Positions 25,722 through 37,300 of a DNA stretch of 64,000 nt are shown here, piece after piece (positions within the stretch are counted from its first letter, which is position 1; each line of letters opens with the position of its first letter). Position numbers and translations under genes: made by a program. A model generated the notes under the pieces. The model searched no databases and was not told where the DNA came from. It worked only from the letters and a program-made list of their open reading frames with translations. The DNA is from Agrocybe praecox (Eukaryota > Basidiomycota > Agaricomycetes > Agaricales > Agrocybaceae), in contig OZ024840.1 in assembly GCA_964017145.1 (NCBI GenBank), positions 2,046,001 through 2,110,000 of the forward strand. Direction: 5' to 3'.

Positions 25722-27222
25722 ATGGCCACCACCTTGGTCGCCTCCCCTGCACATTTCCAAGACTTTACTAATCTCCCAACACTCCCTTCTTCTCCAACTC
25801 AAAGTCCCCCACCAACTCCTCTTGCTCTCGTACACGATGACGACCCAGACATAATAATCTCTGCCAATAAGAGACTCCGCAAAAAGTCTCGTCTCTCACG
25901 CTTCTTTTCCCGTGCAAACTCCCTCTCAGACTCTCCAACCCCCGAGACACGTCGACCCTCCAGCACACCGTCTGAATTTTCCGATACACCCTCCGATGAA
26001 GTTTACACGTCTGGTCTTCCCATCAATCTGGATAATGCCGCTCTCAGTGGCCAGGATATCCACGCTGACCGTTATGAATGGGCAGTGGTGTATGAAAATC
26101 AGAGAGGGTACTTTACTCTATATCTATTCTTCTTCACCGTCTCAACTATCACCTTTCTAGCTTAACATTCTTTTCAATTCCTTATTACTCGAGTCTTTCT
26201 CTGTTGCCTTCCGACCCGTCGCCATTCACTCTCCCCGAGGCATCACTGAAACGTTCCAGGCAACCACCAATCACCTTGGAAAATTACCCTCTTCCGGACG
26301 GTACCTGGCGCTGGGTTTCTCGATGCTGGATGATCGACATGCGCACCGACTCAGGGGAAGTCCAATATGATGGATTCGAATATAACTGGATCTTTAGGAG
26401 GCACGATTGGCGTGCACAAATTGGTTCATTCAACTCTGGAGGCTGGGTGAGAAGGAGGCGCTGGATTCGACTTATGGTTCGACCTGCGAAGCCAAAGGCA
26501 GACTTTGACAATGGCGACTTTTCGACGACAAGTCACTCCAGTGCACGACGTCATCGACTTTCTCTGATCTCTTCGTCCTTTCCTCCCTCCGTGAACACCA
26601 ATCAGACGGGTGTTACGACCTTGTGGCCCCTCATAGACCCCGACGAAGTGTGGATGGGTATCTGCGACGACGATTGGCAACGTTGTCGTACCTTGATGAA
26701 ACAATTTGGAAGGGATGGCCGTAAACTTGAACTGTGGAAACTTTGGCTTGGTTTTTATCATCCAGAACACAAGCAAAAGTTTATAGACCCTGATGACAAG
26801 GGTAAACGAAGAGAAAAACAATGGACAGAAGATGACGGTCCTCTTCCATCAGAACTTACCGCTGCCGATATTCTTTCCCGAGAATGGGTTTCGATAGCAC
26901 CAAGAGAGGCTGTTATTGCTGTACTTCGTACACATGTATGTGCAACCGCTCGTTTGTGATGTGCCCACGCTGACGGTGTATCTAGGGCCAGGAAATGCTT
27001 CGTCTTTTTATATTTCCGGAATCGCGTGTGCAGTTCCTCACACTTCTCGCACAGGCGAGTCTCTTAGCAGAAGTAAATATCGGGCTTGGAATGGGCGTCA
27101 GTTCGTGCGACATCAATTTCTGGAGTTACGCCAGTGATCTGGGGGCTATTGCTCGTCCTAACACGCAAGACCGCGATTCTATCGCTTCCACTGGCGACAG
27201 TGCATTTTCAGACACTAGATAA
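25722..27222 (+). CDS. Dysferlin-domain protein (DysFN/DysFC; Spo73/peroxin-like)
   Basis: Starts MATTLVASPAHF at 25722. The first 110 residues are Ser/Pro-rich and probably disordered, with a basic patch (ANKRLRKKSRLSRFF). DysFN follows: DRYEWAVVYENQRG spliced to LTFFSIPYYSSLSL. DysFC carries the paired WxxR-type tryptophans: YPLPDGTWRWVSRCWMIDMR, GFEYNWIFRRHDWR and GGWVRRRRWIRLM. A C-terminal helical segment (QEMLRLFIFPESRVQFLTLL) ends near SDTR. Three exons, roughly 450 residues. DysF-only proteins in fungi include Spo73 and the Pex23/Pex30 group, which act in membrane shaping at the prospore membrane or the ER-peroxisome contact. No membrane segment is evident, so a Spo73/Mug65-like role is the better guess. 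Confidence 0.85.
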
Positions 27223-27225
27223 AGT

Positions 27226-27858
27226 AACTTTAATTCTTCTCTATCATATTTTCGTATTTTCGATACCCAATCTTCTCACTATGGTCAACTTCGATTATTT
27301 CTCCAGTTGCTCCGTTTTATTGATCATACTTCTATCCATTTCCCATGTATATATCACTCGTGATGACCTGTGTCGTGCAATAATAATAAAGACATTTCTC
27401 AAGAGAAAGATCAATGGTGTAATGCTTCGGTAACTAAAGTCAATTATCACATGGTTGACTGACGCGCTGGACGCACTGGTGCATGATTAATTTCTCGTGT
27501 TACATACCTGGACGACAAGTCTCCAGATGTTCTCTTAATTGTGTCCTGGCGCCAAAAAAAAAAACGGTCGACAATGAACGGCTAACCAACACGCGCCAGT
27601 CGACAGACTACTCCGATTCCTCAACTGAATCATCCAAGTCGGCCATGGCTCGACAAGATCCCAACACTGTCTGATGACCCTACTCACCCTGCCCAAATCG
27701 CCCTGCGTACATACGCCCTAGCGCTGTCACTGTCTCTTGTCCCATTTATCGTTAGCCTGCTGTCGCCTCGGTCCAAGGCATCGTCACGTACCGAGTGCCC
27801 TCAAACGCGTATTACGCCGCGAACTTGGTCATGATGGATCCTTCGCGGTCACACTTTC
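27226..27858 (+). repeat. Left copy of duplicated segment (dysferlin-gene 3' flank plus 5' part of TMEM135-like gene)
   Basis: This stretch is repeated, with scattered substitutions and small indels, at about 29169-29838. Shared landmarks are TATTTTCGTATTTTCGATAC, TGGTGCATGATTAATTTCTC and GGCGCCAAAAAAA. The repeat stops inside TMEM135 codons at CGGTCACACTTTC, then meets helicase 3' flank after a few filler bases (about 27859-27865). That makes it the internal junction of a tandem duplication. Confidence 0.88.
27574..27858 (+). pseudogene. Truncated 5' copy of the TMEM135-like gene
   Basis: Near-copy of the first 95 or so codons of the gene starting at 29530. It is broken by a nonsense change at the fourth codon (GGC-TAA where the intact gene has GGC-CAT). 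A 12-nt deletion removes part of the LSLGPS-equivalent stretch, and small frameshifting indels lie near 27800 and 27840. It ends at the duplication junction. No product is expected. Confidence 0.88.
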
Positions 27859-27865
27859 ATTCCAG

Positions 27866-29168
27866 ATTAAATATTGAAAACAAGCTAATTAATAGAAGAA
27901 TATGTCTGTGTCTAATGTGTTTCGATAGTGCTAGAATCTACCACGGAAGCGATTGGGAGTACCAGGTCGTGACTGCAGGACGTTCGGGGTCGTATATCCA
28001 GGATGAGTCCCACCAGGGCCTGGCAATCTTGTCGCAGCAGAGAAAGGCGAGTCTCTTGAATGGCGGTATAAATTGGTTCTTCGTATATCCTGGGTCAAGT
28101 CAGCGATAGAGTCCTCCAAGCTGGCTTCAAAAGTCACCTTTGGACCCATACCAAGATCTTTGCCCGTTTTTGCAGCTTCGAGATATGCTTTCCACAACTC
28201 CGGATCGCAGCCTTCCAAGTACTTCGTCACGTCAAGATAGCAATTAGTTTGTGCTGCCTTCTTGTTGACTCCAGACCCTAAACCTATCTTCCTACCACCG
28301 ACAGACATCACAGCTTCCCACAGAGAAGAGCGACTGCATGTGAAATCGATCTCAGGTTGACCAAACGAGAATTTCCGACAGTAATAATCCATGAAGCTGC
28401 AGGCTTGCTCGTATGGGACAACGGACCCGTCTGATAATGTTACATCTTGGAGGGCAATCGCTATACCTTCAGGTAATAACTTTTTGTGATCGTCCAGCTT
28501 TGCTCCAAGATTAGTGACAAGGTCGAACGTGCAGAGAATCGTATTGCACTCACGACACCCAATTCTTGTAGCCGATAAATACCCGATAGCGCTGCCAGAT
28601 ATATAGATTGCCTCTTGTCAGCATGGTCTCCAGTGGCGATAATCGCAGGTTCAATGTCAAGCTCGACAGTGGTCCTGTCATTATATAGGTTAGCCTGTGC
28701 ATAATTTCGTCAACGAGGGAATATCACCTCCAAACATGCACATAACGATCCCCCTGTAGTATTTTGCCCTGGATAGACTTGTATTTGGGTAGTTTTTGCT
28801 TCACCATGCTGTAGAAGTTGTTGAGCGAGCTTTTGGGTGTTTCCATGTGTAGAGGTTTTAATGGAATGGGTGACTTGTTATGTTCAGCCTCTATATACGC
28901 TTCGTCACGATATGGACCTTCAAGTAAGTCTTGCGGTGGGCCGCGCGAAGAAGAAGCGATTATTTTTCCGCGTTTTGGTGTTCGTAATGATGAGGGACCA
29001 CGACTGGACGAAGGCCCTGCATCTAGGTGATGACCTCTTCGCGTATTCGATGAGGACATAGACTGTGGATTTGGACTGTTACTTCTAGCGCTGGATTGGT
29101 TAGAGCGCTGTACTTTTGCGGGAGGTGGAGGGATTGAGTGTTTGGAAGATGAAGATAACGCGTGAGTT
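27866..29168 (-). repeat. Right copy of helicase locus with internal deletions
   Basis: Minus-strand copy of the helicase gene at 20479-24600. It matches the parental 3' flank and last codons (27866 to about 28055). It then jumps, at about 28056-28063, from the C-terminal tail to the segment equivalent to about 23480, so the helicase core is gone. It continues through the two parental introns and 5' coding region up to about 29168, equivalent to about 24600. There it joins DNA equivalent to the 3' flank of the dysferlin gene, so HSCB and the dysferlin gene are missing from this copy. Confidence 0.88.
27931..29059 (-). CDS. Helicase-derived, core-less double dsRBD protein (339 aa, predicted intact)
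   Basis: Exons 29059-28728, 28674-28554 and 28497-27931 total 1020 nt, exactly 340 codons including the stop. Intron boundaries equal those of the parent gene and are conserved (GTGATA...ACAG; GTGAGT...AAAG). The product keeps the first dsRBD-like domain (LNNFYSMVKQKLPKYKS), the second (FMDYYCRKFSFGQPEIDF ... NKKAAQTNCYLDVTKYL) and the Arg-rich tail (PGTPNRFRGRF). Walker A, DEVH and all later helicase motifs are deleted. The core deletion is in frame (junction residues TNLYRHSRDSPF). Two smaller indels, loss of QRR near residue 11 and of two residues in the linker, are also in frame. The Met at 29059 is the first in-frame ATG after an upstream stop; the parental N-terminus is lost. It could be a very young pseudogene, but nothing in the reading frame is broken. 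Confidence 0.6.
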
Positions 29169-29838
29169 CTCTCTATTATATTTTCGTATTTTCGATACCC
29201 AATCTTCTCACCACGGTCAACTTCGATTATTTCTTCAGTTGCCCCTTTTCATTGATCATACTTCTATCCATCTCCCATGTATATTTCACTCGTGCGCGTG
29301 ATGACCTGTGTCGTGCAATAATAATAAAGACATTTCGAAGACATTTCTCAAGACAAAGATCAATGATGTAATTTGCGTGTAATGCATAGTAATATTCGGT
29401 TATCTGAGGCCAATTATCACATGGCTGTCCGACGCACTGGTGCATGATTAATTTCTCGTGTTACACGTACCTGGCACGACAAGTCCGTTCCAGATGTTCT
29501 AACCTGGCGCCAAAAAAACACGGTCGACAATGAATGGCCATCCAACACGCGCCAGTCGACAGACTACCCCGATTCCTCAACTGAATTATCCAAGTCGGTC
29601 ATGGCTCGACAAAATCCCGACACTGTCTGATGACCCTACCCACCCAGCCCAAATCACTCTACGTACCTATGCCCTAGCCCTGTCACTATCGCTAGGCCCG
29701 TCTCTTGTCCCATTTATCGTTAACTTGCTGTCGCCTCGGTCCAAAGCATCGTCACGTACGAATGCGAGTGCCCTCAAACGAGTATTACGCCGCGAACTTG
29801 GTCATGATGGATTCGCCTTCGCGGTCACACTTTCCGTA
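29169..29838 (+). repeat. Right copy of the duplicated dysferlin-gene 3' flank and TMEM135-like 5' region
   Basis: Partner of the repeat at 27226-27858. It carries small insertions relative to that copy, for example a second CATTTC block near 29330 and CGTGCGCGTGATG near 29292. It now serves as the roughly 360-bp divergent upstream region between the core-less helicase copy and the intact TMEM135-like gene. Confidence 0.85.
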
Positions 29839-31712
29839 GCAGGGGGAGCGGCTGTTAGAAAATATCTGTGGCACATTTTGCACGGGTCAGACAATTGGGA
29901 CTCCGAGAAAGAAGCAGCAGATGAAGTGGAGCGAGGCACGTTAAGGAACGTCCTGAGAATCTTCTCGCGGGTTAAGAGATTTTTGTTGGACTTGAGCCCA
30001 GGCCAGCAGACTTTCTTATCATACGTCTTTTCCTCGTCCATTGGAATCCTGCTCATTCAAGCAGGCCGACAGCGTTCGACTCGTCTTCAATTAGGACGGC
30101 AGATTGCTGCAGCTGCGACTGCCGTCACACCTCGAGCTCTTGGAACGACAACCTCCCCATTAACCCACCCAGCCCTTAGAGCCGCTGTAGACCGTACCTC
30201 CCCCACCCTCGATCTGACACTACTGCTTCTTGTACGCGCAGTAGACTCAGTCTTCCAAGCCTTTATCTTGCAGAAACCAGTCCCGCCTTTTTCTCCCGAG
30301 ATCGGAAATTCTGTGTCAGACAAACATGCGGAACCCCATATCATCCGCCAGAAGCTTGAGAAAGAGAGGATAAAGCGCGAAAACAAGACCCGCCAGCAAT
30401 GGACTTCCCAGGTCGATGCATTTGTATTTTGGGCTTGCAGTGCGAGGTATGTTCTTGTATAAGGAGATAGTAGATAGTATCTTTGACTGATATACTGCGT
30501 CGCAGGATAATGTGGTGTTTCTTTTACGAACCTCACAGGTAAGACATCTTGTTGCTATATTCTATCATGGAATTGGTGACCGTGTTTACAGGCTTCCACG
30601 ATCATATGTAAAATGGATCAACACTCTCGCAAATCTAGATGGGCGAATCGTTGATGTTCTCCAGCACATTAGATCCGGCCAATGGTCATATGTGACTGGC
30701 TCCGCTATGCACTCTGAACTTCTTCAACGTAGTGCGCAAGATCTTGGACTGCCGCCATCCTTGGGGAATCCATCCGCCATCCCAGCATATGGGGGAGCAA
30801 AGGCGACTGAAACGTGGAAGAAACTTGGGCTGCACACTCGGCCAGGTGTCGGGGGTATACCTTGTGAACTCCTCCATGGAGAAGTTGGCTCGAGTTTAGG
30901 CTTGACAAACAGTTGTACAGCGAATGCTGGACTGAGATTTTTGACCGGATTCAAACAAGCACTTGCGATATACCTCCCAGTTCGTCTATATATATTATCA
31001 TCAACGCCTACTCGTCAATTAATGCTTTTATTAGGTGCACTTCCTCCCAGTTCTCTTAACTCGTCCACAAATTTTATTACGGCCCCACCGCCTGTTCGAG
31101 GTTCTTTTTGGTGCGCTTAGGAGCACCACCTTCCTGTCCTCATTTATCAGCTTATACTGGTATGCCGTCTGCTTCTCCCGGACATTCGTTCTCGCAAAAA
31201 TATTTCCCTTCATATCGCATGATTTCTGGGACGGCCCATTCGGATGTATCATGACTGGATGCCTAACCTGCGGAAGTAGTATCTGGTTGGAAAATGGTAG
31301 AAGAAGAGGAGAGATGGCACTGTACGTCCTCCCTCGGGCTGTCAGGGCTTGCTTGCCCGACAAATGGATCAAGAGTGGGTATAGAAGTGTAAATATTGCT
31401 GAACGGTTCGCTAAATTTCCATGTCTCGTCTCCAGTACCCCGTTTCTGACTTCTAGTTTTTCTAGTCTTGTGTTTATTTTGTCTTTCTCGACGTTGCTGA
31501 CTGCGGCTATCCATCGCCCTGACTCATTACGTGGCTTGTCGCGTTGGACTTTAGCGTTCGTTACGAACGGCCCCAATGCAGGATTCTGGAAAAGCAAGCG
31601 ACGTGATCCCAGTGCCCCTCCAACTCCAAGCATACCTACTACACCCTGCATTGATTCGGACGCGCGGATAAAAAATGAATCTGGAAAAAATAATACCCAG
31701 CATCTCATGTAG
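29530..31712 (+). CDS. TMEM135-like multi-pass membrane protein
   Basis: About 690 residues from MNGHPTRASRQTTPIP. Hydrophobic segments include LALSLSLGPSLVPFIVNLL, FAFAVTLSVAGGAAV, SYVFSSSIGILLIQ and LTLLLLVRAV. A small exon reads IMWCFFYEPHR, then LPRSYVKWINTLANLD, a signature seen in TMEM135-type proteins. Later helices are TTFLSSFISLYWYAVCFSR and FLTSSFSSLVFILSFSTLL, and the tail is Ser/Pro-rich. Human TMEM135 is linked to peroxisomes and mitochondria; the role in fungi is not established. Introns are visible near 30449-30505, 30538-30590 and 30980-31035. The 5' 300 nt are duplicated at 27574-27858. Family membership rests on recognised pattern only. Confidence 0.7.
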
Positions 31713-31862
31713 GGTTTTCATGAGATAATTTGGATACCCTCTTCTTATTAGGAAAGATTACCCACTCAAGTAACTTAATATGTATAATATCATACTTGGC
31801 GAATCTCATCTGGAAACATGCACATATGTATAGCTTTTTTTATAGATCACCACTCTACTATT

Positions 31863-33301
31863 TCATGCTGTCCATACACTCATTTTGTGGTCATAAAAGG
31901 AACAGCCTGCCGCCAAAGTCTGTCCGTTCTGTAGAGGTGGTGCGTATGACCAGTCAGCACCATAAGCCATCGATTCGTGTTCGTCAAATCGTTTAATGAT
32001 GTCTGGATTGTGAAAGTTGCCGGTCCCATCGATGTCGAAATGTATAACTTTGAATCCATCATGCATGCAAGCGACCAGAAGATCCTGCTTCCGCGCCTCA
32101 GATGGATGCCATTTTACTCTCCACGCCCCACCGCCTATGTCAGCTCGGGCCAAAGAAATATTCATCTTTCGAGCGTCGAAAAGTTGAACAGTCTCGTTAT
32201 AGCTAACAATATAAAACATTAAGACATCGAAGTTGGTAGTTTTTTTGGAGTAAAACGAACCTTCCAACGGCAATAAGATGTTCAACATTGGGATGACTTT
32301 GGATACATGTCACTCCAGCGTCAAACCTGTACATTGTTTGGTAAATAATTCCTGAGCGGGACACGACAAGCATACCTTTTGTTTATAAAGGTCGGTTGTT
32401 CAAACCCTTGCCTAATGTCCCACCCTTTCATTTTTAAATCATCACCCCCTGCATACAAAAACGTTAAAAACAAGTGCGTCAAAGGTTCTGAGAATTGGAA
32501 AAACCTGAATAAATTATGTTTGTGTCCCAATTATTCCAGGCAGCGATCCATGGTTCGTAGTCGTGAGCATGCCATATTTCAGTAACTGCCATGCTCGACC
32601 CCTCGCTGGGAGTAAGGAGGCACAAGCTCCCATTGGAAAGCGAAACTACAAGAGAACCGGTGCTTTTCGTCTCTTAATTTTGCAAGATTGCCATGAAACT
32701 AATGGGTTCTTACTTTCCTCCGGTCCGTCTGTTAGACCAGTCAAGCGAAAGACACAGTGTGTCTGAAGAGGCGCAGCGTATCGAGTCAACTTGATGGAAA
32801 GATTGCTATGAGAAAATAATTCAAAATGTTGTTTCTGGGACGGTTGTTGGACATGAGTCAATGTTGACCTCTCGCCATTCATGTAGTGTGATGTACCCTT
32901 CTGAATTCGCAACTCCCAGGAGAGGAACAGGGTTTGATCTATGACACCTTCTCAGAGTCAGCCATGTTAATTGTGTTGGGCAAAGTGACCGACCACTTCA
33001 TGTCTGGAATGGCAGGAAGATCAAAAGAGTGGATCTTTTCACTAGAAAGTTGAGATTAATTGCGCTTTGAACTCGCAGAATTTCCAAAAACGTACAATTG
33101 AGGATCTCCAGCATCGTCTAAAGCAACCTGAAATGTGAGGCATTGCCCTATCCTCTTCTGAGGAAGTTTTAGATCTGTACTCTCTCCTGGATTCCCTTGA
33201 TCCAGGAGTTTGTAGGTGGCGCATACAAATATATCTTGAAAACCAATTGTGGGACAAAATTCCAGGCTGTCTGCAGGAAATACTGTGTCAAATGTTCCCA
33301 T
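31863..33301 (-). CDS. DPH7: Diphthine methyltransferase DPH7 (WD40)
   Basis: Cytosolic WD40 esterase/methyltransferase step of diphthamide synthesis on elongation factor 2. The start MGTFDTVFPADSLEFCP matches the typical opening (DT..ADS.EFCP). Conserved blades include YSYNETVQLFDARKMN-type residues, then the diagnostic GGGAWRVKWHPSE and LLVACMHDGFKVIHFD, and DEHESMAYGADWSY. The C-terminus is AAGCSFYDHKMSVWTA. Seven or so exons, roughly 370 residues, in line with the family. Its stop lies 150 bp from the TMEM135-like stop (convergent). A divergent AGTRAP-like gene begins 222 bp upstream of its start. Confidence 0.88.
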
Positions 33302-33523
33302 TATATTAATATTGTTCCTGGAGGATATATGAGCGGTGGTGGATGGTGGTAAACGGACAGGTACAACACTTTGCCTGTGTGATCGTGATCGGCCGGCCCG
33401 GCCATTCCAACCATTACAGAGAGCGCAGCGCAAACGACTACGCTTGAACTTAAACCACTTTGAAAGCACTCTTGAACGCCTACGAAACCTCTCGTCACTC
33501 CTTCCTATACCCTTCTATTAACC

Positions 33524-34257
33524 ATGGACTTTGCGCAGACGCTAGATCCTTCCAAACTTGTGTTGGCAGGGACGGTGCGTATGCTCTTCACAGTATCGTG
33601 TCCTGACGCTGACAAGACGTACATGTTCAGGGTCTTTCCTTCTTGATTTCACTCGCCCAAGCTCCAACTTACAACTTTCCTATATTCCTCTTTGGGTGCT
33701 ACGCTACCGAGGCAGCCGAAGCGTCCCAATCATTGCAAATTGTCGGTAAACATAACGTTAACCTGGTCAATTACTAAACCAACTTATAGTTCTCGGGGCT
33801 CCTGACCGTCTCAATTTTCTTTGACATCGTATGGTTCATCAAAAACGACCAACATGGATTCTTCAGGTTCCTTTCCGTGGTTCTTCTACTTCTTAAAGTA
33901 CGTCATTTCATTCCTCGTAAAAACATCGTGAGTTGTGTCTTACTTTTGTAGCTCCCAACACTCCTTGCGTTCGTAACTGCTCTGCGTCAACGTGGAACTC
34001 AATTTGGAGGGCTTGGATCAAACAATTTGGGAGGACCTACAGGTGGGTTTTGATTGTTCAGAGTAAAGTTCAACATTTGTAACCGAGCTATAGTATGGTC
34101 AATGCCTGGAGGCTTTACGTCCAATGGAAGAGAAGGGTATCAAACAGTGGACGATGATGCTTTCATTCGGAATGTACGGCCGGCTCCGTCCATTCCACAT
34201 AAAAGTGCCCCTGTTCCCGAACCTCCTGCAGCTCCGGGTGCTTACCAAACTGTTTAA
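33524..34257 (+). CDS. AGTRAP-like four-helix membrane protein
   Basis: About 170 residues in five exons. Hydrophobic segments are LSFLISLAQAPTYNFPIFLFG, then FSGLLTVSIFFDIVWFIKND, FRFLSVVLLLLK and LPTLLAFVTALRQRGTQFGG. The cytosolic tail contains EGYQTVDDDAF and ends APGAYQTV. The order of helices, the FxDIV motif, the Lys/Arg-Gly turn after the last helix and a Y-Q-T motif recall the type-1 angiotensin II receptor-associated protein family, which also occurs in fungi without the receptor. Function in fungi is not known. Its 3' end faces REV3 with 105 bp between stops. Confidence 0.72.
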
Positions 34258-34362
34258 CACATTGTTGTGTCTACAAAGGATCCATACATGCATAATAAAC
34301 TGGCAGCATCTCTTGATCTTAGCTGTACTTTTCTACATGTAAATTTGGTCGAGTGTCAATGT

Positions 34363-37300
34363 CTAATCGTCTACTTCGTATTCAAAGGGCGGATCTGATT
34401 CGTACTCTAAAGCCTCTTCGCTATCGGAATATTCCCACTCTTCCCGTTCATCATCGTATTCATCTTCCGTTTCGCGTTCTAATTGCTCTGTCAACTCTTC
34501 ATAGAGGGGAATTAACTCCACCCCAGCTTCGGCTTTGCGCCTAGCGTAAAACCATGGGCAATCGAGCGATTCGCAGCGTATTGGGTCAGACAGTGTCGAT
34601 CCCGTACATGACACACAAACAAGGTGAGAATTCCTCAAGCGCTGTTCTTTCTTTTTGACCTCGAATCCAATGTTAGCGATTGCTGCTTGAGGCGATACAA
34701 GACAATCATAGCATATATCTACAATTTTTGTCAGAAAATACACGTTCATAAAGGAAACATTCTCTGACAATGAGATGATTGTCCTCCGCACGAAAGACAC
34801 CGGGTGTTCAAAAAGTGTAAATCGATATTCGGTCTTTCCAAGCCTTGCGACGTAGTCCCAGGCTTGAGTTTCTTCGGAGAAAGCAGCTCAGGTATTTGAC
34901 TGCTCTTTGGCATTTCGTTGAACCACTGTTTAATGTCCGCGCCTACAAGGTTGAAGATTCTCTCGAGAGGTGGTATAAGAACTCGCGTGATGTAATATAT
35001 CGCATCCAATTGAAGCTGACTATTTCAGTATCAGTATGTTTTGTCACTAATGGAGTGCGGGAAAGGTACCTATCGTTCATGAACTCCAGGGGATCTATCG
35101 CGCGGTCAACCAATCTCGTCGATTCGGCGCTCCTTGCGATTACGTATGGGATTCTGTCTCCATACTGAGCTTCAGCGTTTGGGTCACTAGCCATCTTCCT
35201 TGCGGCCACGACGACTCCAGGTGGTGGCGGGACTCTGTCACTGACGCCCATTCGAGCGTTAAATTGACGAACTACACAAAATGAAAAAGTCTTACTTATA
35301 TGTACCCATTCTCACTTCCTTCGCGAAGATAAACTCGTGAACGGGAGCTTTGTTTTCGAGTAATTTGGTCCAAGAACGGCAACAATAATCTTTCACCGTG
35401 CTCAAATCTTGCGTACGGAAAAGGATTCTGTGAAATCATGTATATGCTTGATCATGAGCAAAAAGTTATGCAGGGGTTCAACGAAGTAACACTCACTTGA
35501 GGCAAGTTTCCACCATCTTTCGTTGAGCGAGGACGCCATCCCTCCTAACCGTCTCTATACCTTTCGCGTCGAAAATCGGTTCGACGTCATCGATATTTTC
35601 GTACTTGAAACCGACATATCTTTTCTTTGCTAAAAGGACGCATGGATGATAAACCTTAGAAGGCTGAGTTTACGATGGTTGCATGAAGAATCTTCGAAGT
35701 CTTACTTTTTCGAACTTCAGTTTTATTGGAACAGGGTTCATGGCAGTTATAGTTTCTGCTATTTCGTTCCCGATAGCGAACGCTTGGTCCTTCGTTTTCC
35801 CGGGTAAGGAACTGAACCCAAACACACATGGGTATGTCGTCAATATGAAAGGTAAAATTGGACCCACACAAAGACGCTGTCGGTATCTCCATAAACGACC
35901 TATCAGGGAATGACTATTAGCCTAGAGAATTCTTATAAAGCACAAGCATACCCTAGCTCCCCATTTCGACGTACTGTCGATAACATCTATGGTCTGTAGA
36001 GGGTCAGTACAGATAGAGATTGCAGCCATAAAACAATTACCTTTTCCAACGTTTCTCTTCCACTTTGGACGATACTGTCGGCGATCTCCACAGCTGGCAT
36101 CCGCCCGGAAAAGCTGGCGCCAGTATAGCCGTACGTCACGTTGGCAATATACTTCAAGCCCAATTGTCTGGCGTCGAGAACCCTCTTCCTGGCCTGCAAC
36201 CCATCAGTATGAATAAACATGCCATATGGGAGTGGCCCACTTTATCATTGCCTACTCGCTTCATGGCTTGCTTGACCATGACGCGAGTATTCAAGAGCTC
36301 AGTAAGCATTCTTCCTAGGAGACCCTTCCTTATGTTTTGTTTAACATACATGATCCCATTTGGAGCAACTGACTGCGAGATTAGATCAGTCAACGAGACG
36401 AGAGCGAGCTTGAACAAACCGTTTATATTGTCTTGAAGCTTTTCCAACAGCTCGGGTGGTATATCCAAGTCGTTGACAACGCCGAATTTGTATGTTCCTT
36501 TAAATGCGGTGACACGACCAAGGCAAGTGGAGTAACAGTAGTTGTAGGCGATCATAACGGATGGATACAACGACTGAAAATCAAGTACAAGAAGAGGACT
36601 GGAGTAAAATGCAGACATGGGTTCCATGATCAGGGGCATACACTCAGCCGCATTTTGCTTTCCAACCTAGATAGAATAACGACATGTCAGTTACTATGAG
36701 AAAACGAACGAACAGAATATATCGCTGAAACTTTACCTCGCTTTTACTCGGCGAGATGAGAACGAAGCTTTCCGGTTTCGCTATCCGGAACATGAATGAT
36801 TCCACTTTGAACTGGGAACCCCGAGACAGGACAGAGAAGAAGTCAACACCAAAGACTCGGGCAAATTCACTAATCATTTTGATTAATTACGAGAGACATT
36901 TTAATTGAGGTGAAAAGCCTTACGCTGTTTTCGTTGTTATCTCTGTCTCGTCAAGGAGCTCCAGGTTTGTTGTGGTCCGCATGAGTAGATGTGAAAGCAT
37001 GAGGGATGTGTGCCCTGGGGTTTCACCGTTGTAAAAATCGGTCAAGCTTTTATAACTATACTTTGGAACGCTACGGAACATGATGTGTCAGTCCAATCAC
37101 AACAGAGACGCTAGTTTCTTATCCTTACCGTTTTTTCAATACGTCGAAGACCACATTCTCAAAGCTATATATTGCTAGATTCCTTTCCGAGCGCATGATT
37201 CTCCAGAGGTTAAGCACATGCCTGCCAGTAACCTTGAATGTAGACGTTTTGCGATAGCTCCACTGGTCATCCATCGTTCCTGTATACTTTGAAGGAGCGC

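Noticed and set aside
27866..29168. Gene-fragment capture by a Helitron or other transposon
   Set aside because: Fragments are in the same order and orientation as the adjacent block and no terminal motif (TC...CTRR, inverted repeats or target duplications) is seen; tandem duplication with deletions is simpler.
31031..31708. Long minus-strand open frame (about 225 codons) opposite the last TMEM135-like exon
   Set aside because: It mirrors the sense exon exactly, lacks any family signature and has splice signals only on the plus strand.
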